DNA of 64,000 nt from Streptomyces sp. NBC_00259 (GCF_036181745.1 NZ_CP108080.1:1674001-1738000), one strand, 5' to 3'; positions 32,385 to 42,680 are shown, counted from the first letter of the stretch. Numbers and translations are program-made. Notes: a model not told the origin generated them from the sequence alone.

Positions 32385-33176
32385 TCAGTCCGCCAGGCCC
32401 GCGAGGTCGCGCAGGCGCCGGGCCTGTGCCGCGCGCTCGGCCGTGCGCTGGTCCTCGTACGTGCGCGACGGGGCACCGCGCAGCAGGGCCTTCGTCTCGA
32501 TCACCGCGTCGCGCGGTGCCGCGAGCAGCGCGGCGGTCAAGTCGCGTACGGACGCGTCGAGTTCCTCGCCGGGCACGACGAGGTTGGCGAGGCCGGTCCG
32601 TTCCGCCTCGTCGGCGTGGACGAAGCGGCCGGTGGCGCAGATCTCCAGCGCGCGGGCGTAGCCGACGAGCGAGACGAGGGGGTGCGTGCCCGTGAGATCG
32701 GGCACGAGTCCCAGGCTGGTCTCGCGCATGGCGAACTGCACGTCCTGCGCGACGACCCGGAGGTCGCAGGCGAGGGCGAGCTGGAACCCGGCACCGATCG
32801 CATGACCCTGCACCGCCGCGACGGACACGATGTCGTTACGGCGCCACCAGGTGAATGCCTCCTGGTACTCGGCGATGACGGCGTCGAGCTCGTCGTCGGA
32901 GCCGCGCGCGAGATCGAGGAACGACGGCTCTCCGTCGAAGCCCTCGGGCGTGAACGCCTGCCGGTCGAGCCCCGCGGAGAAGGACTTGCCTTCGCCGCGC
33001 AGCACGACGACCCGCACGCTGCCCGGCAGCGACCGCCCGGCTTCTGCCAACGCCCGCCAGAGAGCGGGAGATTGGGCATTGCGCTTGGCCGGGTTGGTGA
33101 GGGTCACCGTGGCCACCGCGTCATCAACGGTGAGCCGTACGCCGTCCTTGTCGAGCACAGAGTCGAGCGAAGTCAT
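32385..33176 (-). CDS. enoyl-CoA hydratase/isomerase family protein
   Basis: A 263-residue crotonase-fold protein. Oxyanion-hole segments: SAGLDRQAF (near 67) and QGHAIGAGFQLALACDL (near 123-139); MRETSLGLVPD follows. The usual second catalytic Glu (near SLGL) is Asp/absent, so isomerase or another crotonase reaction is possible. ATG at 33176. A perfect terminator lies between it and gbn, so it is transcribed alone. Confidence 0.9.
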   Translation of the reverse strand: MTSLDSVLDKDGVRLTVDDAVATVTLTNPAKRNAQSPALWRALAEAGRSLPGSVRVVVLRGEGKSFSAGLDRQAFTPEGFDGEPSFLDLARGSDDELDAVIAEYQEAFTWWRRNDIVSVAAVQGHAIGAGFQLALACDLRVVAQDVQFAMRETSLGLVPDLTGTHPLVSLVGYARALEICATGRFVHADEAERTGLANLVVPGEELDASVRDLTAALLAAPRDAVIETKALLRGAPSRTYEDQRTAERAAQARRLRDLAGLAD

Positions 33177-33234
33177 GGGGCGCCTCCGGTTCCGGTGCGG
33201 TCAGTGCAGCCACGATTAAGTGACTGCACAGTAA

Positions 33235-33266
33235 CCACCCGGCCGACCAGACGATCGGCCGGGTGG
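33235..33266. terminator. terminator of gbn
   Basis: CCACCCGGCCGA and TCGGCCGGGTGG, perfect 12-bp stem with an 8-nt loop, between gbn and the enoyl-CoA hydratase gene. The hydratase promoter must lie in 33177-33234, where a GTGCAG/CTGCAC dyad spans 33204-33229. Confidence 0.88.
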
Positions 33267-33315
33267 CCGACACCGGAAACCGGCCGGCCTCAGACGACGC
33301 TCAGGACCGCGGGCG

Positions 33316-33537
33316 TCAGGTCGAGGCGACCTTCTTGCCTCGGGTCGCTCCGCCGCGTCCACGCAGCGTGACTCCGGACTCGCTGAGCATCCGGTGGACG
33401 AATCCATAGGAGCGGCCGGTCTCTTCGGCCAGCGCCCGGATGCTCGCACCGGAGTCGTACTTCTTCTTCAGGTCTGCCGCGAGCTTGTCGCGCGCGGCGC
33501 CGGTCACCCGGCTGCCCTTCTTCAGAGTCTCGGCCAC
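33316..33537 (-). CDS. gbn: Gbn-like nucleoid-associated helix-turn-helix protein
   Basis: A 73-residue basic protein: N-terminal helix (KLAADLKKKYDSG) and a helix-turn-helix SIRALAEETGRSYGFVHRML (32-51), then a basic tail (LRGRGGATRGKKV). The GTG at 33537 gives exactly 73 residues and has GGAGG at 5 nt. Matches, from memory, S. coelicolor SCO1839 (Gbn), which binds GATC sites across the chromosome and bends DNA, affecting development and antibiotic production. The upstream region here has a GATC cluster. Confidence 0.88.
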   Translation of the reverse strand: MAETLKKGSRVTGAARDKLAADLKKKYDSGASIRALAEETGRSYGFVHRMLSESGVTLRGRGGATRGKKVAST

Positions 33538-33892
33538 CCGTGCCTCCTCATGGGAAGTGCGCTCTGGACTTCTCATGATCACCCCTCCCGGGCTTCATGG
33601 CCACCCATTCGACAAGGTCCGTACGACAAGCTTTGTCGGGCGCATGGACACCGACACGACCGGAACCAATGATTCCGGTCGTACCCGCTGTGACGTTTCG
33701 GCGACTCAGGGGCCGAAGTTCCAGGTCAGGGCCACAGTCGTCCGGACCGGACGATTCCGGGGGCGGCGGACCGTTTCGGCGGCCCGCCACGCCGGGGGAT
33801 GAGACGCACTCACCCAGATGAAGGATCACCTGTGAGCCGAATGATCCATACGGAGTGGATCAGTGCGGATGGATCACTCGTGGACGGGACCG
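33538..33892. promoter_or_regulatory. 355-bp regulatory spacer upstream of gbn
   Basis: No gene. It holds five GATC sites (33577, 33824, 33843, 33858, 33872; four within 52 bp) and three perfect dyads: CGACAAGCTTTGTCG (33624-33638), ACGACCGGAA/TTCCGGTCGT with a 7-nt gap (33656-33682) and TCGTCCGGACCGGACGA (33738-33754). It must contain the gbn promoter and the end of the ABC-F transcript. Confidence 0.7.
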
Positions 33893-35491
33893 TCAGGCGA
33901 GGGCGACGAGGTCCGCGTAGTCCGCGCCCCAGAGGTCCTCGACCCCGTCCGGCAGCAGGATGATCCGCTCCGGCTGAAGCGCCTCGACCGCGCCCTCGTC
34001 GTGGGTCACCAGGACGACCGCGCCCTTGTAGGTGCGCAGGGCGCCGAGGATCTCCTCGCGGCTGGCCGGGTCCAGGTTGTTCGTCGGCTCGTCGAGCAGC
34101 AGCACGTTCGCCGACGAGACCACCAGCGTGGCCAGCGCCAGCCGGGTCTTCTCACCGCCGGAGAGCACCCCGGCCGGCTTGTCCACGTCGTCGCCGGAGA
34201 AGAGGAACGAGCCGAGCGTCTTGCGGACCTCGACCAGGTCCAGGTCGGGGGCGGCGGAGCGCATGTTCTCCAGGACCGTGCGCTCCGGGTCGAGGGTCTC
34301 GTGCTCCTGCGCGTAGTAGCCGAGCTTGAGGCCGTGCCCCTCGATGACCTCGCCGGTGTCCGGCTTCTCGGCGCCGCCGAGCAGCCGCAGCAGGGTCGTC
34401 TTGCCGGCGCCGTTCAGGCCCAGGATGACCACACGCGAGCCCTTGTCGATGGCCAGATCCACATCGGTGAAGATTTCGAGGGAGCCGTAGGACTTCGACA
34501 GGCCCTCGGCCATGAGCGGGGTCCTGCCGCAGGGCGCGGGCTCCGGGAATCGCAGCTTGGCGACCTTGTCGGAGACGCGGACCGCCTCCAGGCCGGCGAG
34601 CAGCTTGTCGGCGCGCTTGGCCATGTTCTGCGCGGCGACCGTCTTGGTGGCCTTGGCACGCATCTTGTCCGCCTGCGTGTTCAGCGCGGCGGCCTTCTTC
34701 TCGGCGTTCTGCCGCTCGCGCTTGCGACGCTTCTCGTCGGCTTCGCGCTGCTGCTGGTAGAGCTTCCAGCCCATGTTGTAGATGTCGATCTGGGCGCGGT
34801 TGGCGTCCAGGTAGAAGACCTTGTTGACGACCGTCTCGACCAGGTCGACATCGTGGGAGATCACGATGAAGCCGCCGCGGTAGGTCTTCAGGTAGTCGCG
34901 GAGCCAGACGATCGAGTCGGCGTCGAGGTGGTTGGTCGGCTCGTCGAGCAACAGCGTGTCGGCGTCCGAGAACAGGATCCGGGCCAGCTCGACACGGCGG
35001 CGCTGACCGCCGGAGAGCGTGTGCAGCGGCTGGCCGAGCACCCGGTCGGGCAGGTTGAGCGCGGCGGCGATGGTGGAGGCCTCCGACTCGGCGGCGTACC
35101 CGCCCTTCGTCAGGAACTCGGTCTCCTGGCGCTCGTACTGCTTCATCGCCTTGTCGCGGGTGGCGCCCTGGCCGGTGGCGATGCGCTGCTCGTTCTCGCG
35201 CATCTTGCGCAGCAGCACGTCGAGGCCGCGCGCGGAGAGGATGCGGTCGCGGGCGAGAACGTCGAGGTCGCCGGTGCGCGGGTCCTGCGGCAGGTAGCCG
35301 ACCTCGCCGGAGCGGGCGATCTGCCCGCCGGCGGGGACGCCCTCGCCGGCGAGGCACTTGGTGAGGGTGGTCTTGCCCGCTCCGTTACGGCCGACCAGGC
35401 CGATGCGGTCGCCCTTGGCGATGCGGAAGTTGGCGGACTCGATGAGGATGCGGGCACCGGCACGCAGCTCGATACCGGAAGCGGTGATCAC
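33893..35491 (-). CDS. ABC-F family ribosome-associated ATPase
   Basis: A 532-residue soluble protein with two ATP-binding cassettes and no membrane domain. Walker A GRNGAGKT (34-41) and GLNGAGKT (second half), signatures LSGGQRRR and LSGGEKTR, Walker B DEPTNHLD and DEPTNNLD. The charged interdomain linker (about 235-300, Lys/Arg/Glu-rich) contacts the ribosomal P-tRNA in ABC-F proteins. GTG at 35491 follows GGAG at 7 nt. It may be housekeeping (EttA/Uup-like) or confer antibiotic protection; the sequence does not decide. Confidence 0.92.
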   Translation of the reverse strand: MITASGIELRAGARILIESANFRIAKGDRIGLVGRNGAGKTTLTKCLAGEGVPAGGQIARSGEVGYLPQDPRTGDLDVLARDRILSARGLDVLLRKMRENEQRIATGQGATRDKAMKQYERQETEFLTKGGYAAESEASTIAAALNLPDRVLGQPLHTLSGGQRRRVELARILFSDADTLLLDEPTNHLDADSIVWLRDYLKTYRGGFIVISHDVDLVETVVNKVFYLDANRAQIDIYNMGWKLYQQQREADEKRRKRERQNAEKKAAALNTQADKMRAKATKTVAAQNMAKRADKLLAGLEAVRVSDKVAKLRFPEPAPCGRTPLMAEGLSKSYGSLEIFTDVDLAIDKGSRVVILGLNGAGKTTLLRLLGGAEKPDTGEVIEGHGLKLGYYAQEHETLDPERTVLENMRSAAPDLDLVEVRKTLGSFLFSGDDVDKPAGVLSGGEKTRLALATLVVSSANVLLLDEPTNNLDPASREEILGALRTYKGAVVLVTHDEGAVEALQPERIILLPDGVEDLWGADYADLVALA

Positions 35492-35555
35492 GGAAAGACT
35501 CCAGGACGGATGGACGGCGGAAGGACGACGGGGCGTGCGAAGGCTTCGACGCCGT

Positions 35556-35579
35556 CTAATCCATGAGGAGAATTGCCAT
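35556..35579 (-). CDS. possible leader peptide MAILLMD of the ABC-F gene
   Basis: Seven codons, ATG GCA ATT CTC CTC ATG GAT TAG, about 65 nt before the ABC-F start. A TAGAAT -10-like box (35586-35591) ends 6 nt before the ATG, so the transcript could start at the ATG. GACGGCGT/ACGCCCCGTC segments downstream can pair. Suggestive of attenuation but unproven. Confidence 0.3.
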   Translation of the reverse strand: MAILLMD

Positions 35580-35755
35580 ACGGCGATTCTACCGGGACCT
35601 GGCAACCGGATTTCTGTGGCGCTGACCACGGTGGGCGGCGGCTCGGGCGGGCCATGAGCGGGCGTGCGGGGAGGTCGCGCGGGCGCACGGCACAGCGGTC
35701 ATGACAGAGCGCCGCAAAAGGGGCGAGTGCCACCGCGCTGGTCGATACTCGGATC

Positions 35756-36646
35756 ATGCAGTTCGACGACGACGCCGACCTGGACACATCGGAGGTCCAG
35801 GATGTGCGCCGCAGCCGCGTTCCCGGCGGGAAGGCCACCATCGGCGGCGGCATCGCCGGTCTCCTGGCACTGATCCTGGGCGTGCTCTTCGGGGTGGGCC
35901 CCGACCAGCTCGGGCTGACGGAGGGCGGCACGGCCCCGGAGCCGAACGCCTCCTCCGCCGCGCAGGTCGCCCAGAGCTGCCGCAAGGGCGCCGACGCGAA
36001 CGTCCGCGAGGACTGCCGCATGGTCGCGGTGGTCAACAGCGTGCAGGACTTCTGGCGCTCGGAGTACACGAGGCGCGGCGGGCGCTACACGGACGCGCCG
36101 ACCGTGATCTTCACCGGCCGGGTCGGCACGGCCTGCGGCACGGCGACCTCGGCGGTCGGGCCGTTCTACTGCCCGGCGGACCGCAAGGTCTATCTGGACC
36201 TCGACTTCTTCGACGACCTGCGGACCAAGTTCGGGGCGACCGGCGGCCCGTTCGCGCAGGCGTACGTCGTCGCGCACGAGTACGGCCACCACATCCAGAA
36301 CCAGATGGGCACTCTGGCCCGGGCTCAGGACCAGCGGCAGGGCGCCGGCAGCAACGCCGTGCGGGTCGAGCTGCAGGCGGACTGCTACGCCGGGGTGTGG
36401 GCGCGCCATGCGACGACCACGCCGGACGAGCGGACCGGACGGCCGCTGCTGACGCGGCTGACGGACGAGGACATCCGGGACGGGCTGGACGCGGCGGCGG
36501 CCGTGGGCGACGACCGCATCCAGGAGAAGATCCAGGGCCGGGTGACTCCGGAGTCCTGGACACACGGCTCGGCCGCGCAGCGCCAGCAGTGGTTCTACGA
36601 GGGCTACCGCACCGGAGACATGGCCCGCTGCAACACCTTCCGCTGA
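35756..36646 (+). CDS. neutral zinc metallopeptidase (YpfJ family)
   Basis: A 296-residue protein with a cytosolic N-terminus (acidic, QFDDDADLD), one membrane helix (29-49) and an extracytoplasmic peptidase domain. Zinc motif HEYGHH (174-179) and ELQADCYAG, the third-ligand region, about 30 residues later; four to five cysteines fit disulfides outside the membrane. ATG at 35756. Family function is poorly known. Confidence 0.9.
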   Translation: MQFDDDADLDTSEVQDVRRSRVPGGKATIGGGIAGLLALILGVLFGVGPDQLGLTEGGTAPEPNASSAAQVAQSCRKGADANVREDCRMVAVVNSVQDFWRSEYTRRGGRYTDAPTVIFTGRVGTACGTATSAVGPFYCPADRKVYLDLDFFDDLRTKFGATGGPFAQAYVVAHEYGHHIQNQMGTLARAQDQRQGAGSNAVRVELQADCYAGVWARHATTTPDERTGRPLLTRLTDEDIRDGLDAAAAVGDDRIQEKIQGRVTPESWTHGSAAQRQQWFYEGYRTGDMARCNTFR

Positions 36647-36771
36647 TCGTGTTCCGCCGATCGCGGCACGGATCGCCCGTCGACGGCACTCCCCTCGTTC
36701 ACCGGCATTGTCAGTGCCCCCTGTCAGACTGAGACCCACGTCACAGATCGGTCGTCGAACGAGGAGAAGGG

Positions 36772-37185
36772 GTGGTCGGCATGGCGGAGGGACCGAGCAT
36801 CTGCCCGACACTGCTGTACGCGGACGCCAAGGCCGCGATCAGGCAGCTCACCGAGGCCTTCGGCTTCACCGGCAGCGCGGTGTACGAGGGCGAGGACGGC
36901 AAGGTGGTGCACGCCGAGCTGTCGTACGGCAACGGGAGGGTGATGCTGGGCAGCAAGGGCACCGGCAGCGAGTTCGACAAGCTGATGGCGTCCGCGGGCC
37001 CGGTCGGCGTCTTCGTCCATGTCGTCGATGCGGACGCGCATCACGACAGGGCCGTGGAGCACGGCGTGGAGATCCTGATGCCGCCCACCGACCAGGACTA
37101 CGGCGCCCGGGACTACATGGCACGCGACCTGGAGGGCAATGTCTGGAGCTTCGGGACGTACCGGCCGGGGGCGGCGGATTCCTGA
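36772..37185 (+). CDS. VOC (glyoxalase/bleomycin-resistance fold) protein
   Basis: A 137-residue protein with the paired beta-alpha-beta-beta-beta units of the VOC fold: PTLLYADAKAAIRQLTEAFGF at the start and DPEGN-like DLEGNVWSFGTY at the end, close to the PhnB/YdfO-like group. GTG at 36772 is supported by GGAG at 5 nt; the ATG at 36781 is an alternative. Metal ligands and substrate cannot be assigned. Confidence 0.83.
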   Translation: MVGMAEGPSICPTLLYADAKAAIRQLTEAFGFTGSAVYEGEDGKVVHAELSYGNGRVMLGSKGTGSEFDKLMASAGPVGVFVHVVDADAHHDRAVEHGVEILMPPTDQDYGARDYMARDLEGNVWSFGTYRPGAADS

Positions 37186-37188
37186 CGG

Positions 37189-38595
37189 TCAGGCGCCGCC
37201 GGTGTGCACCTGGAAGGCGGCCCGGCGGACAGCCTTCGCCAGAGCCGGATCGGGGTGGGCGGCCGCGAGGGCGACCAGGACCTGCACGGTGCGCGGGTGG
37301 CCCACCGCCCTGATCTCGTCGAGCAGGGCGGGGACGGTGCCCTGCACGGCCGAGTCGAGATGACGCACCAGCAGGCTGCTCTCGCCGTGGTCGGCGACGG
37401 CCGCCGCGGTGTCCACCCAGAGCCAGGTCGCCTCCTCGCGGGTGAGCACCTCGGCGGTGTCCTCGGGGTCGGCTCCCTCGTACTCGGCCAGCCAGAGCAG
37501 GGCATACGGTCTCAGGGACGGCTGCGCCGCGGCGGCGCGCACGTCCGCTTCGGCGGCGGCGCCGACGACGCGCAGCGCCTCGAAGGCGAGGCCGCGCAGC
37601 AGGGCGTCCTCGCCGCGGGCCACGGCGAGCAGTTCCGTGACGGCGCTGGAGACGGTGCGGGCGGCGAGCCATGCGCGGTACTCGGCGCGGGCGGGGCCCG
37701 GGGTGAGCCGCGCGCAGCCGCGGAGCATGTCCTCGGCGGACTGCTCGATATGGCCGGCGGGGCTCTGGGCGGCGACACAGATCTGTTCGAGCTTGACCCA
37801 CACCGCCCAGTTGCCGAGCGGTGTCAGGGTGGCGTGGCCGTCCCCGAGGGTCAGGGCGCCGACGGCGGCAAGGCCTTCCAGGGCCCAGTCGAGCAGGGCG
37901 GAGAGCGGGGCCCCGGCAGCCGTGGCGTCGGGACCTTCGGTCCCGGTGGCGATGGCGGCCGTGGCGGCGACGGCGGTCGCCGGTTCGGGCTGTGGTCCGT
38001 ACGGCACTTCGCAGCGCTCCTCACGGAGTTCCGCGACGCGCTGCTGGAGCAGGTCGAGCAGGGCCGGTACGGGTACGGGCCCCGCGGAGAGCTGGAGGAG
38101 GGAGAGCACCTGCGGGACGGCCTCCACGACCTCGGCGACGGCGGCGGGGGCCACGTCGGCGGGGGCGGGGTGCACGAGGGACCAGGCGTCGAAGAGGGCG
38201 ACCCAGCCGCGCAGCACGGCGGTGTCGTCGCGGTCCCAGGCGTTCAGCCGCCAGCCGGGGCGCGCGGTCCCGCCGTGGAGTTCGACGAGTCCGGCGAGGC
38301 GGGCGCGGTCCCAGCCCGCGTGGATCTGGCCCGGAGTCAGGTCCAGGGCCGCGGCGGCCCGTTCCCGCTCGGCCGCGCTGCCCTCCGCGTGATGGGCGGC
38401 CGCCCAGCGGGCGACACGTACCGCGTCGGCGAGGACCTCGCGCGCCTGGCGGGCCAGTTCCGCGGAGGGCGGGGTGCCCTCGGGCGGGCGCGGAGCAGGT
38501 CGGGTGCGCCGGTTCGTCACGGCACGGCGGGCCGTGGCGAGGGGACGTGGGCGGACAAGACGGAGCCTGGAGTCGCGCAGGTTACGGGACGTCAC
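37189..38595 (-). CDS. conserved hypothetical protein, helical repeats
   Basis: A 468-residue, Ala/Leu/Val-rich soluble protein. The N-terminal region is basic (SRLRLVRPRPLATARRAVTNRRTRPAP); residues 60-110 could be a winged-helix-like segment (LTPGQIHAGWDRARLAGLVEL). The C-terminal 150 residues look like HEAT-type repeats (VPALLDEIRAVGHPRTVQVLVALA). GTG at 38595 is the likely start but has no good ribosome binding site; a TTG at 38646 is the alternative. I do not recognise the family. Confidence 0.65.
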   Translation of the reverse strand: MTSRNLRDSRLRLVRPRPLATARRAVTNRRTRPAPRPPEGTPPSAELARQAREVLADAVRVARWAAAHHAEGSAAERERAAAALDLTPGQIHAGWDRARLAGLVELHGGTARPGWRLNAWDRDDTAVLRGWVALFDAWSLVHPAPADVAPAAVAEVVEAVPQVLSLLQLSAGPVPVPALLDLLQQRVAELREERCEVPYGPQPEPATAVAATAAIATGTEGPDATAAGAPLSALLDWALEGLAAVGALTLGDGHATLTPLGNWAVWVKLEQICVAAQSPAGHIEQSAEDMLRGCARLTPGPARAEYRAWLAARTVSSAVTELLAVARGEDALLRGLAFEALRVVGAAAEADVRAAAAQPSLRPYALLWLAEYEGADPEDTAEVLTREEATWLWVDTAAAVADHGESSLLVRHLDSAVQGTVPALLDEIRAVGHPRTVQVLVALAAAHPDPALAKAVRRAAFQVHTGGA

Positions 38596-38701
38596 GGGGA
38601 GCAGTCTTGCCGCTGTCGGCCCGAAAGCCCAAACGGAATCGGTCAACTCGTGCTGAGAGGCCCTCGCCCGGGAGGCTCCGGAGACCGCACAGGACGCCTC
38701 C

Positions 38702-38720
38702 GGGCCCCGGACCGGGGCCC
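38702..38720. terminator. GC hairpin after alpha/beta hydrolase
   Basis: GGGCCCCGG-A-CCGGGGCCC, a perfect dyad about 90 bp downstream of the hydrolase stop. Likely terminator. Confidence 0.6.
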
Positions 38721-38809
38721 GATCAAGGGGGCGCCGAGGCCGGACGGGAACGCAGACCAGCGGCCGTTTCGACGGCTGGACCAGGGCCGGACCCGGGCGG
38801 AATCAAGGC

Positions 38810-39937
38810 TTAGATCAGGGGCGTGAGGAAGCGCCGGAGGGCCTCTTCGTAGCGGGCCGGGTCCGCGTTCCACATCGAGGCGTGCGGAGCGTGCGGCACG
38901 GTCTGCAGGCTGACCAGGTCGGGGCGGCGGGCGGCCAGCTCCCGGGAGGGGCCCCAGGGGGCGATGGTGTCGTCGGGGCCGTGGAAGACCAGGGCGGGCA
39001 CGCGCAGGACGGCCGGGTCGGCGGCCGCCCGCAGCCGGTCGCCGTGCAGTCCGGTGCGGCCCTGTGCGGCACGTACGGCGAGGGGCAGCAGGGCGGTCGG
39101 CATCCGGCGCGCGGCGGCCAGCGCGCGCAGCGTCGTCTCCCAGTCGAGCACCGGGGAGTCCAGGACGAGCCCCGCGACCCGGTCGCGGAGTGCGGAGTTG
39201 GCGGCGGTGTGCAGGGCCATCGAGGCGCCGGTGGACCAGCCGTGCAGGATCACGCGTTCCGCACCGCCACGGACGGCGAAGCGGACGGCCGCGTCGAGGT
39301 CGCGCCATTCGGAGTCGCCGAGGTGGCCGAGCCCGTCCGGGGAGGCGGGCGCTCCGGGGTCGCCGCGGTAGGAGACGGCCAGCACGGGCAGCCGCCGCTC
39401 GGCCAGGAACGGCATCACGTTCATGGTGTGGTCCCGGGTGGCGCCGAGGCCGTGCACCGCGATGATCCAGGTCGAGCGGGCCCCCGGGACGAACCAGCCG
39501 GGCAGGGTGCCGAGTTCGCCGGGGATCTCCACGTCCTCGTAATCGATGCCGAGGGCGCTGCCGGGGGTGCCGGTGTGCACCTGCGGGGTGAGCCGCACCT
39601 TGGTGCCGGAGTCGAGGCTGCCGTGCTCGACCCGCTCCAGTCTGCGGACGACGGTGTCGGCGGCGTGCGGCACGTTGTCGAGGACGGGACCGACGACGGC
39701 GTGCACGGCGGGCCCGGTGAGGCCGTAGGTGCCGGGGCGGAGCGAGGAGAGGCTGCGGGTGAGGGTGATCCGGCCGGGCCCCGTGGCGTGGACGGTGAGC
39801 CGTCCTTCGCCGGGCAGGGGCCGGCCGGTGGGGGCCTTCAGCGCGGCGTCGCTGGCGTAACGGCCGGCCGCGAACGCGGCGGCACCGAGGCCGATGAGGG
39901 TGGTGACGGCCGCTGCCGTCGCTGTAGCCGGGCGCAC
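38810..39937 (-). CDS. membrane-anchored alpha/beta hydrolase
   Basis: A 375-residue protein with an N-terminal hydrophobic segment (about 3-24) that may be a signal anchor. Hydrolase fold from about 150: nucleophile elbow GWSTGA, oxyanion HGLG, catalytic Asp in HGPDDTIAP and His in PHAPHASMW. GTG at 39937. Similar to serine aminopeptidase/acylglycerol-lipase-like hydrolases; substrate unknown. It has its own promoter region of about 60 bp shared with the aldolase gene end. Confidence 0.85.
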   Translation of the reverse strand: MRPATATAAAVTTLIGLGAAAFAAGRYASDAALKAPTGRPLPGEGRLTVHATGPGRITLTRSLSSLRPGTYGLTGPAVHAVVGPVLDNVPHAADTVVRRLERVEHGSLDSGTKVRLTPQVHTGTPGSALGIDYEDVEIPGELGTLPGWFVPGARSTWIIAVHGLGATRDHTMNVMPFLAERRLPVLAVSYRGDPGAPASPDGLGHLGDSEWRDLDAAVRFAVRGGAERVILHGWSTGASMALHTAANSALRDRVAGLVLDSPVLDWETTLRALAAARRMPTALLPLAVRAAQGRTGLHGDRLRAAADPAVLRVPALVFHGPDDTIAPWGPSRELAARRPDLVSLQTVPHAPHASMWNADPARYEEALRRFLTPLI

Positions 39938-39998
39938 CGTTCCAGTGTGGTGACGTCCTTGCCGGGCTGCCAGTGGACGGGGGCCGGCAGGGGTGATG

Positions 39999-40691
39999 TC
40001 AGCGGGGGCGGCGGGACTGGCCGTATCCGCGGAGCTTGTCGGCCACGTCGCGCAGCTGGGGGCCGGAGAGGAGGGAGGGTTCGCGTCCGGGCAGGGAGCT
40101 GGCGGTGAGCCAGAGGCGGCACATCCACTCCAGCTGGGCGGTCCGGTCGTACGCCTGGTCGAGGGAGGCGCCGTAGGTGACGGTTCCGTGGTTCTGGAGC
40201 AGGCATCCGGTGCGGTCCTCCAGTGCCCGGAGCATGTTCTCCGCCAGCTCGTCCGTTCCGTAGAGGGCGTACGGGGCGACGCGGACGGGCCCGCCGAGGG
40301 CCGCCGCCATGTAGTGGATCAGCGGCAGTTCGGCCACCAGGGTGGAGACGGCGGTGGCGTGCACGGCGTGGGTGTGGACGACGGCGGCGGCGTCCGTGGC
40401 GCGATGGACGGCGAGGTGCAGCGGCAGCTCGCTGGTGGGGGTGAGCTCGCCGAGGACCTGCCGTCCGTCGAGGTCGACCCCGACGGCGTCCTCGTCGGCG
40501 AGCCGGTCGTAGGGCACTCCGCTGGGGGTGACCAGGACGATGTCGCCGTCGCCGGTGGCGACCCGTACGGAGACATTGCCGGAGGTCCCGACGACGAGGC
40601 CGTCCGTGGCGGTTCTGCGGGCGGTGGCCACGAGTTCCGCCCAGGCCCGGGACACCGGTTCCCGTTGCTCTTCGTGCCGCTGCTGTGTCAT
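39999..40691 (-). CDS. class II aldolase/adducin family protein
   Basis: A 230-residue zinc-dependent aldolase of the fuculose-phosphate type. GTSGNVSVR (35-43) and TPSGVPYD bind phosphate, the HTH pair in VVHTHAVHA and the later His in QNHGTVTYG bind the metal, and Glu in TSELPLH is the catalytic candidate. ATG at 40691. Likely cleaves a sugar phosphate or acts in methylthioribulose-type salvage. Confidence 0.9.
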   Translation of the reverse strand: MTQQRHEEQREPVSRAWAELVATARRTATDGLVVGTSGNVSVRVATGDGDIVLVTPSGVPYDRLADEDAVGVDLDGRQVLGELTPTSELPLHLAVHRATDAAAVVHTHAVHATAVSTLVAELPLIHYMAAALGGPVRVAPYALYGTDELAENMLRALEDRTGCLLQNHGTVTYGASLDQAYDRTAQLEWMCRLWLTASSLPGREPSLLSGPQLRDVADKLRGYGQSRRPR

Positions 40692-41005
40692 ACGGCGATC
40701 GTGTCAGGCCCGGGGGCGGCCGGGGTGACCAGGATCTCTTCCACGGTTCCTCCGCCCGGCCGCGGAGGGTCGTCGTGAGCCGGCGGCGTCGCGGCCGGGG
40801 CCGCCCGAAGCCCGGTATACGGCCGATCGAGGAGGGTCCGCACGGGTCTGCCGGGTTTTCGCCGTCTCTCCTCGACGACAAGCGGAGCGGTCGCACTCCA
40901 CTTGGAGACACCCCAACGCCCGCCCCAGTTCATCTTCCGTTCACCCGGTAACCCTACGTTCACCCAAGCCACTGACGTCCAACTGATTGCCTGGGTATTC
41001 GGTCA
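40692..41005. promoter_or_regulatory. 314-bp divergent spacer between aldolase and pitH2
   Basis: No gene. It contains a CCTCCGC/GCGGAGG hairpin (40749-40768) near the aldolase side and the PHO box at 40928-40968 near pitH2. Confidence 0.6.
40928..40968 (+). promoter_or_regulatory. PHO box (PhoP binding site) of pitH2
   Basis: Direct repeats GTTCATCTTCC (40928), GTTCACCCGGT (40939) and GTTCACCCAAG (40958), the first two in 11-nt register as in Streptomyces PHO boxes (consensus GTTCACC). Placed 38 bp before the pitH2 start. Confidence 0.85.
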
Positions 41006-42298
<1,293 letters not shown>

Positions 42299-42310
42299 GG
42301 AAAGAACAGC

Positions 42311-42532
42311 ATGAAGATCGACTGGGCAGCTCTGGGCTCCGTCTTCGGCGTGAGCCTCGTCGTCACCGTCGCCCTCGTGGGCCTGTTCACCCTGGGCGTC
42401 GCGGGCCTCTCCAAGCAGGAGGCCGCGGCCGCACAGGGAGGCTCCGCAGGACTCGCCCGCACGGGCGCGTACGCCTGCTTCGCGCTCTGCGCGACGGCGG
42501 TGGCCTACGGGATCTATCTGATCGTCGCCTGA
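42311..42532 (+). CDS. small membrane protein downstream of pitH2
   Basis: A 73-residue protein with two helices (about 8-32 and 49-70) joined by a short hydrophilic loop. ATG at 42311 sits 12 nt after the pitH2 stop with AAGGAAAG before it, so it is cotranscribed. Its constant pairing with pitH2 suggests an accessory subunit; function untested as far as I know. Confidence 0.82.
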   Translation: MKIDWAALGSVFGVSLVVTVALVGLFTLGVAGLSKQEAAAAQGGSAGLARTGAYACFALCATAVAYGIYLIVA

Positions 42533-42556
42533 CGACGCTCACGACACGTCCTCGGT

Positions 42557-42596
42557 ACAGGGGCCGGGCACACCCTCGGGTGGGCCCGGCCCCTGT
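42557..42596 (+). terminator. terminator of the pitH2 operon
   Basis: ACAGGGGCCGGGC and GCCCGGCCCCTGT form a perfect 13-bp stem, extended inward by CACCC/GGGTG. The rest of 42597-42868 is the cobalamin leader. Confidence 0.92.
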
Positions 42597-42680
42597 CGTG
42601 TGCGCGCTCCCGCGTGCGCCCCTGCGCGCGGTCCCGTGTGGGCCTCCGCACACTGTCCTGTCGCAGGTCAAGGGCGAGTT

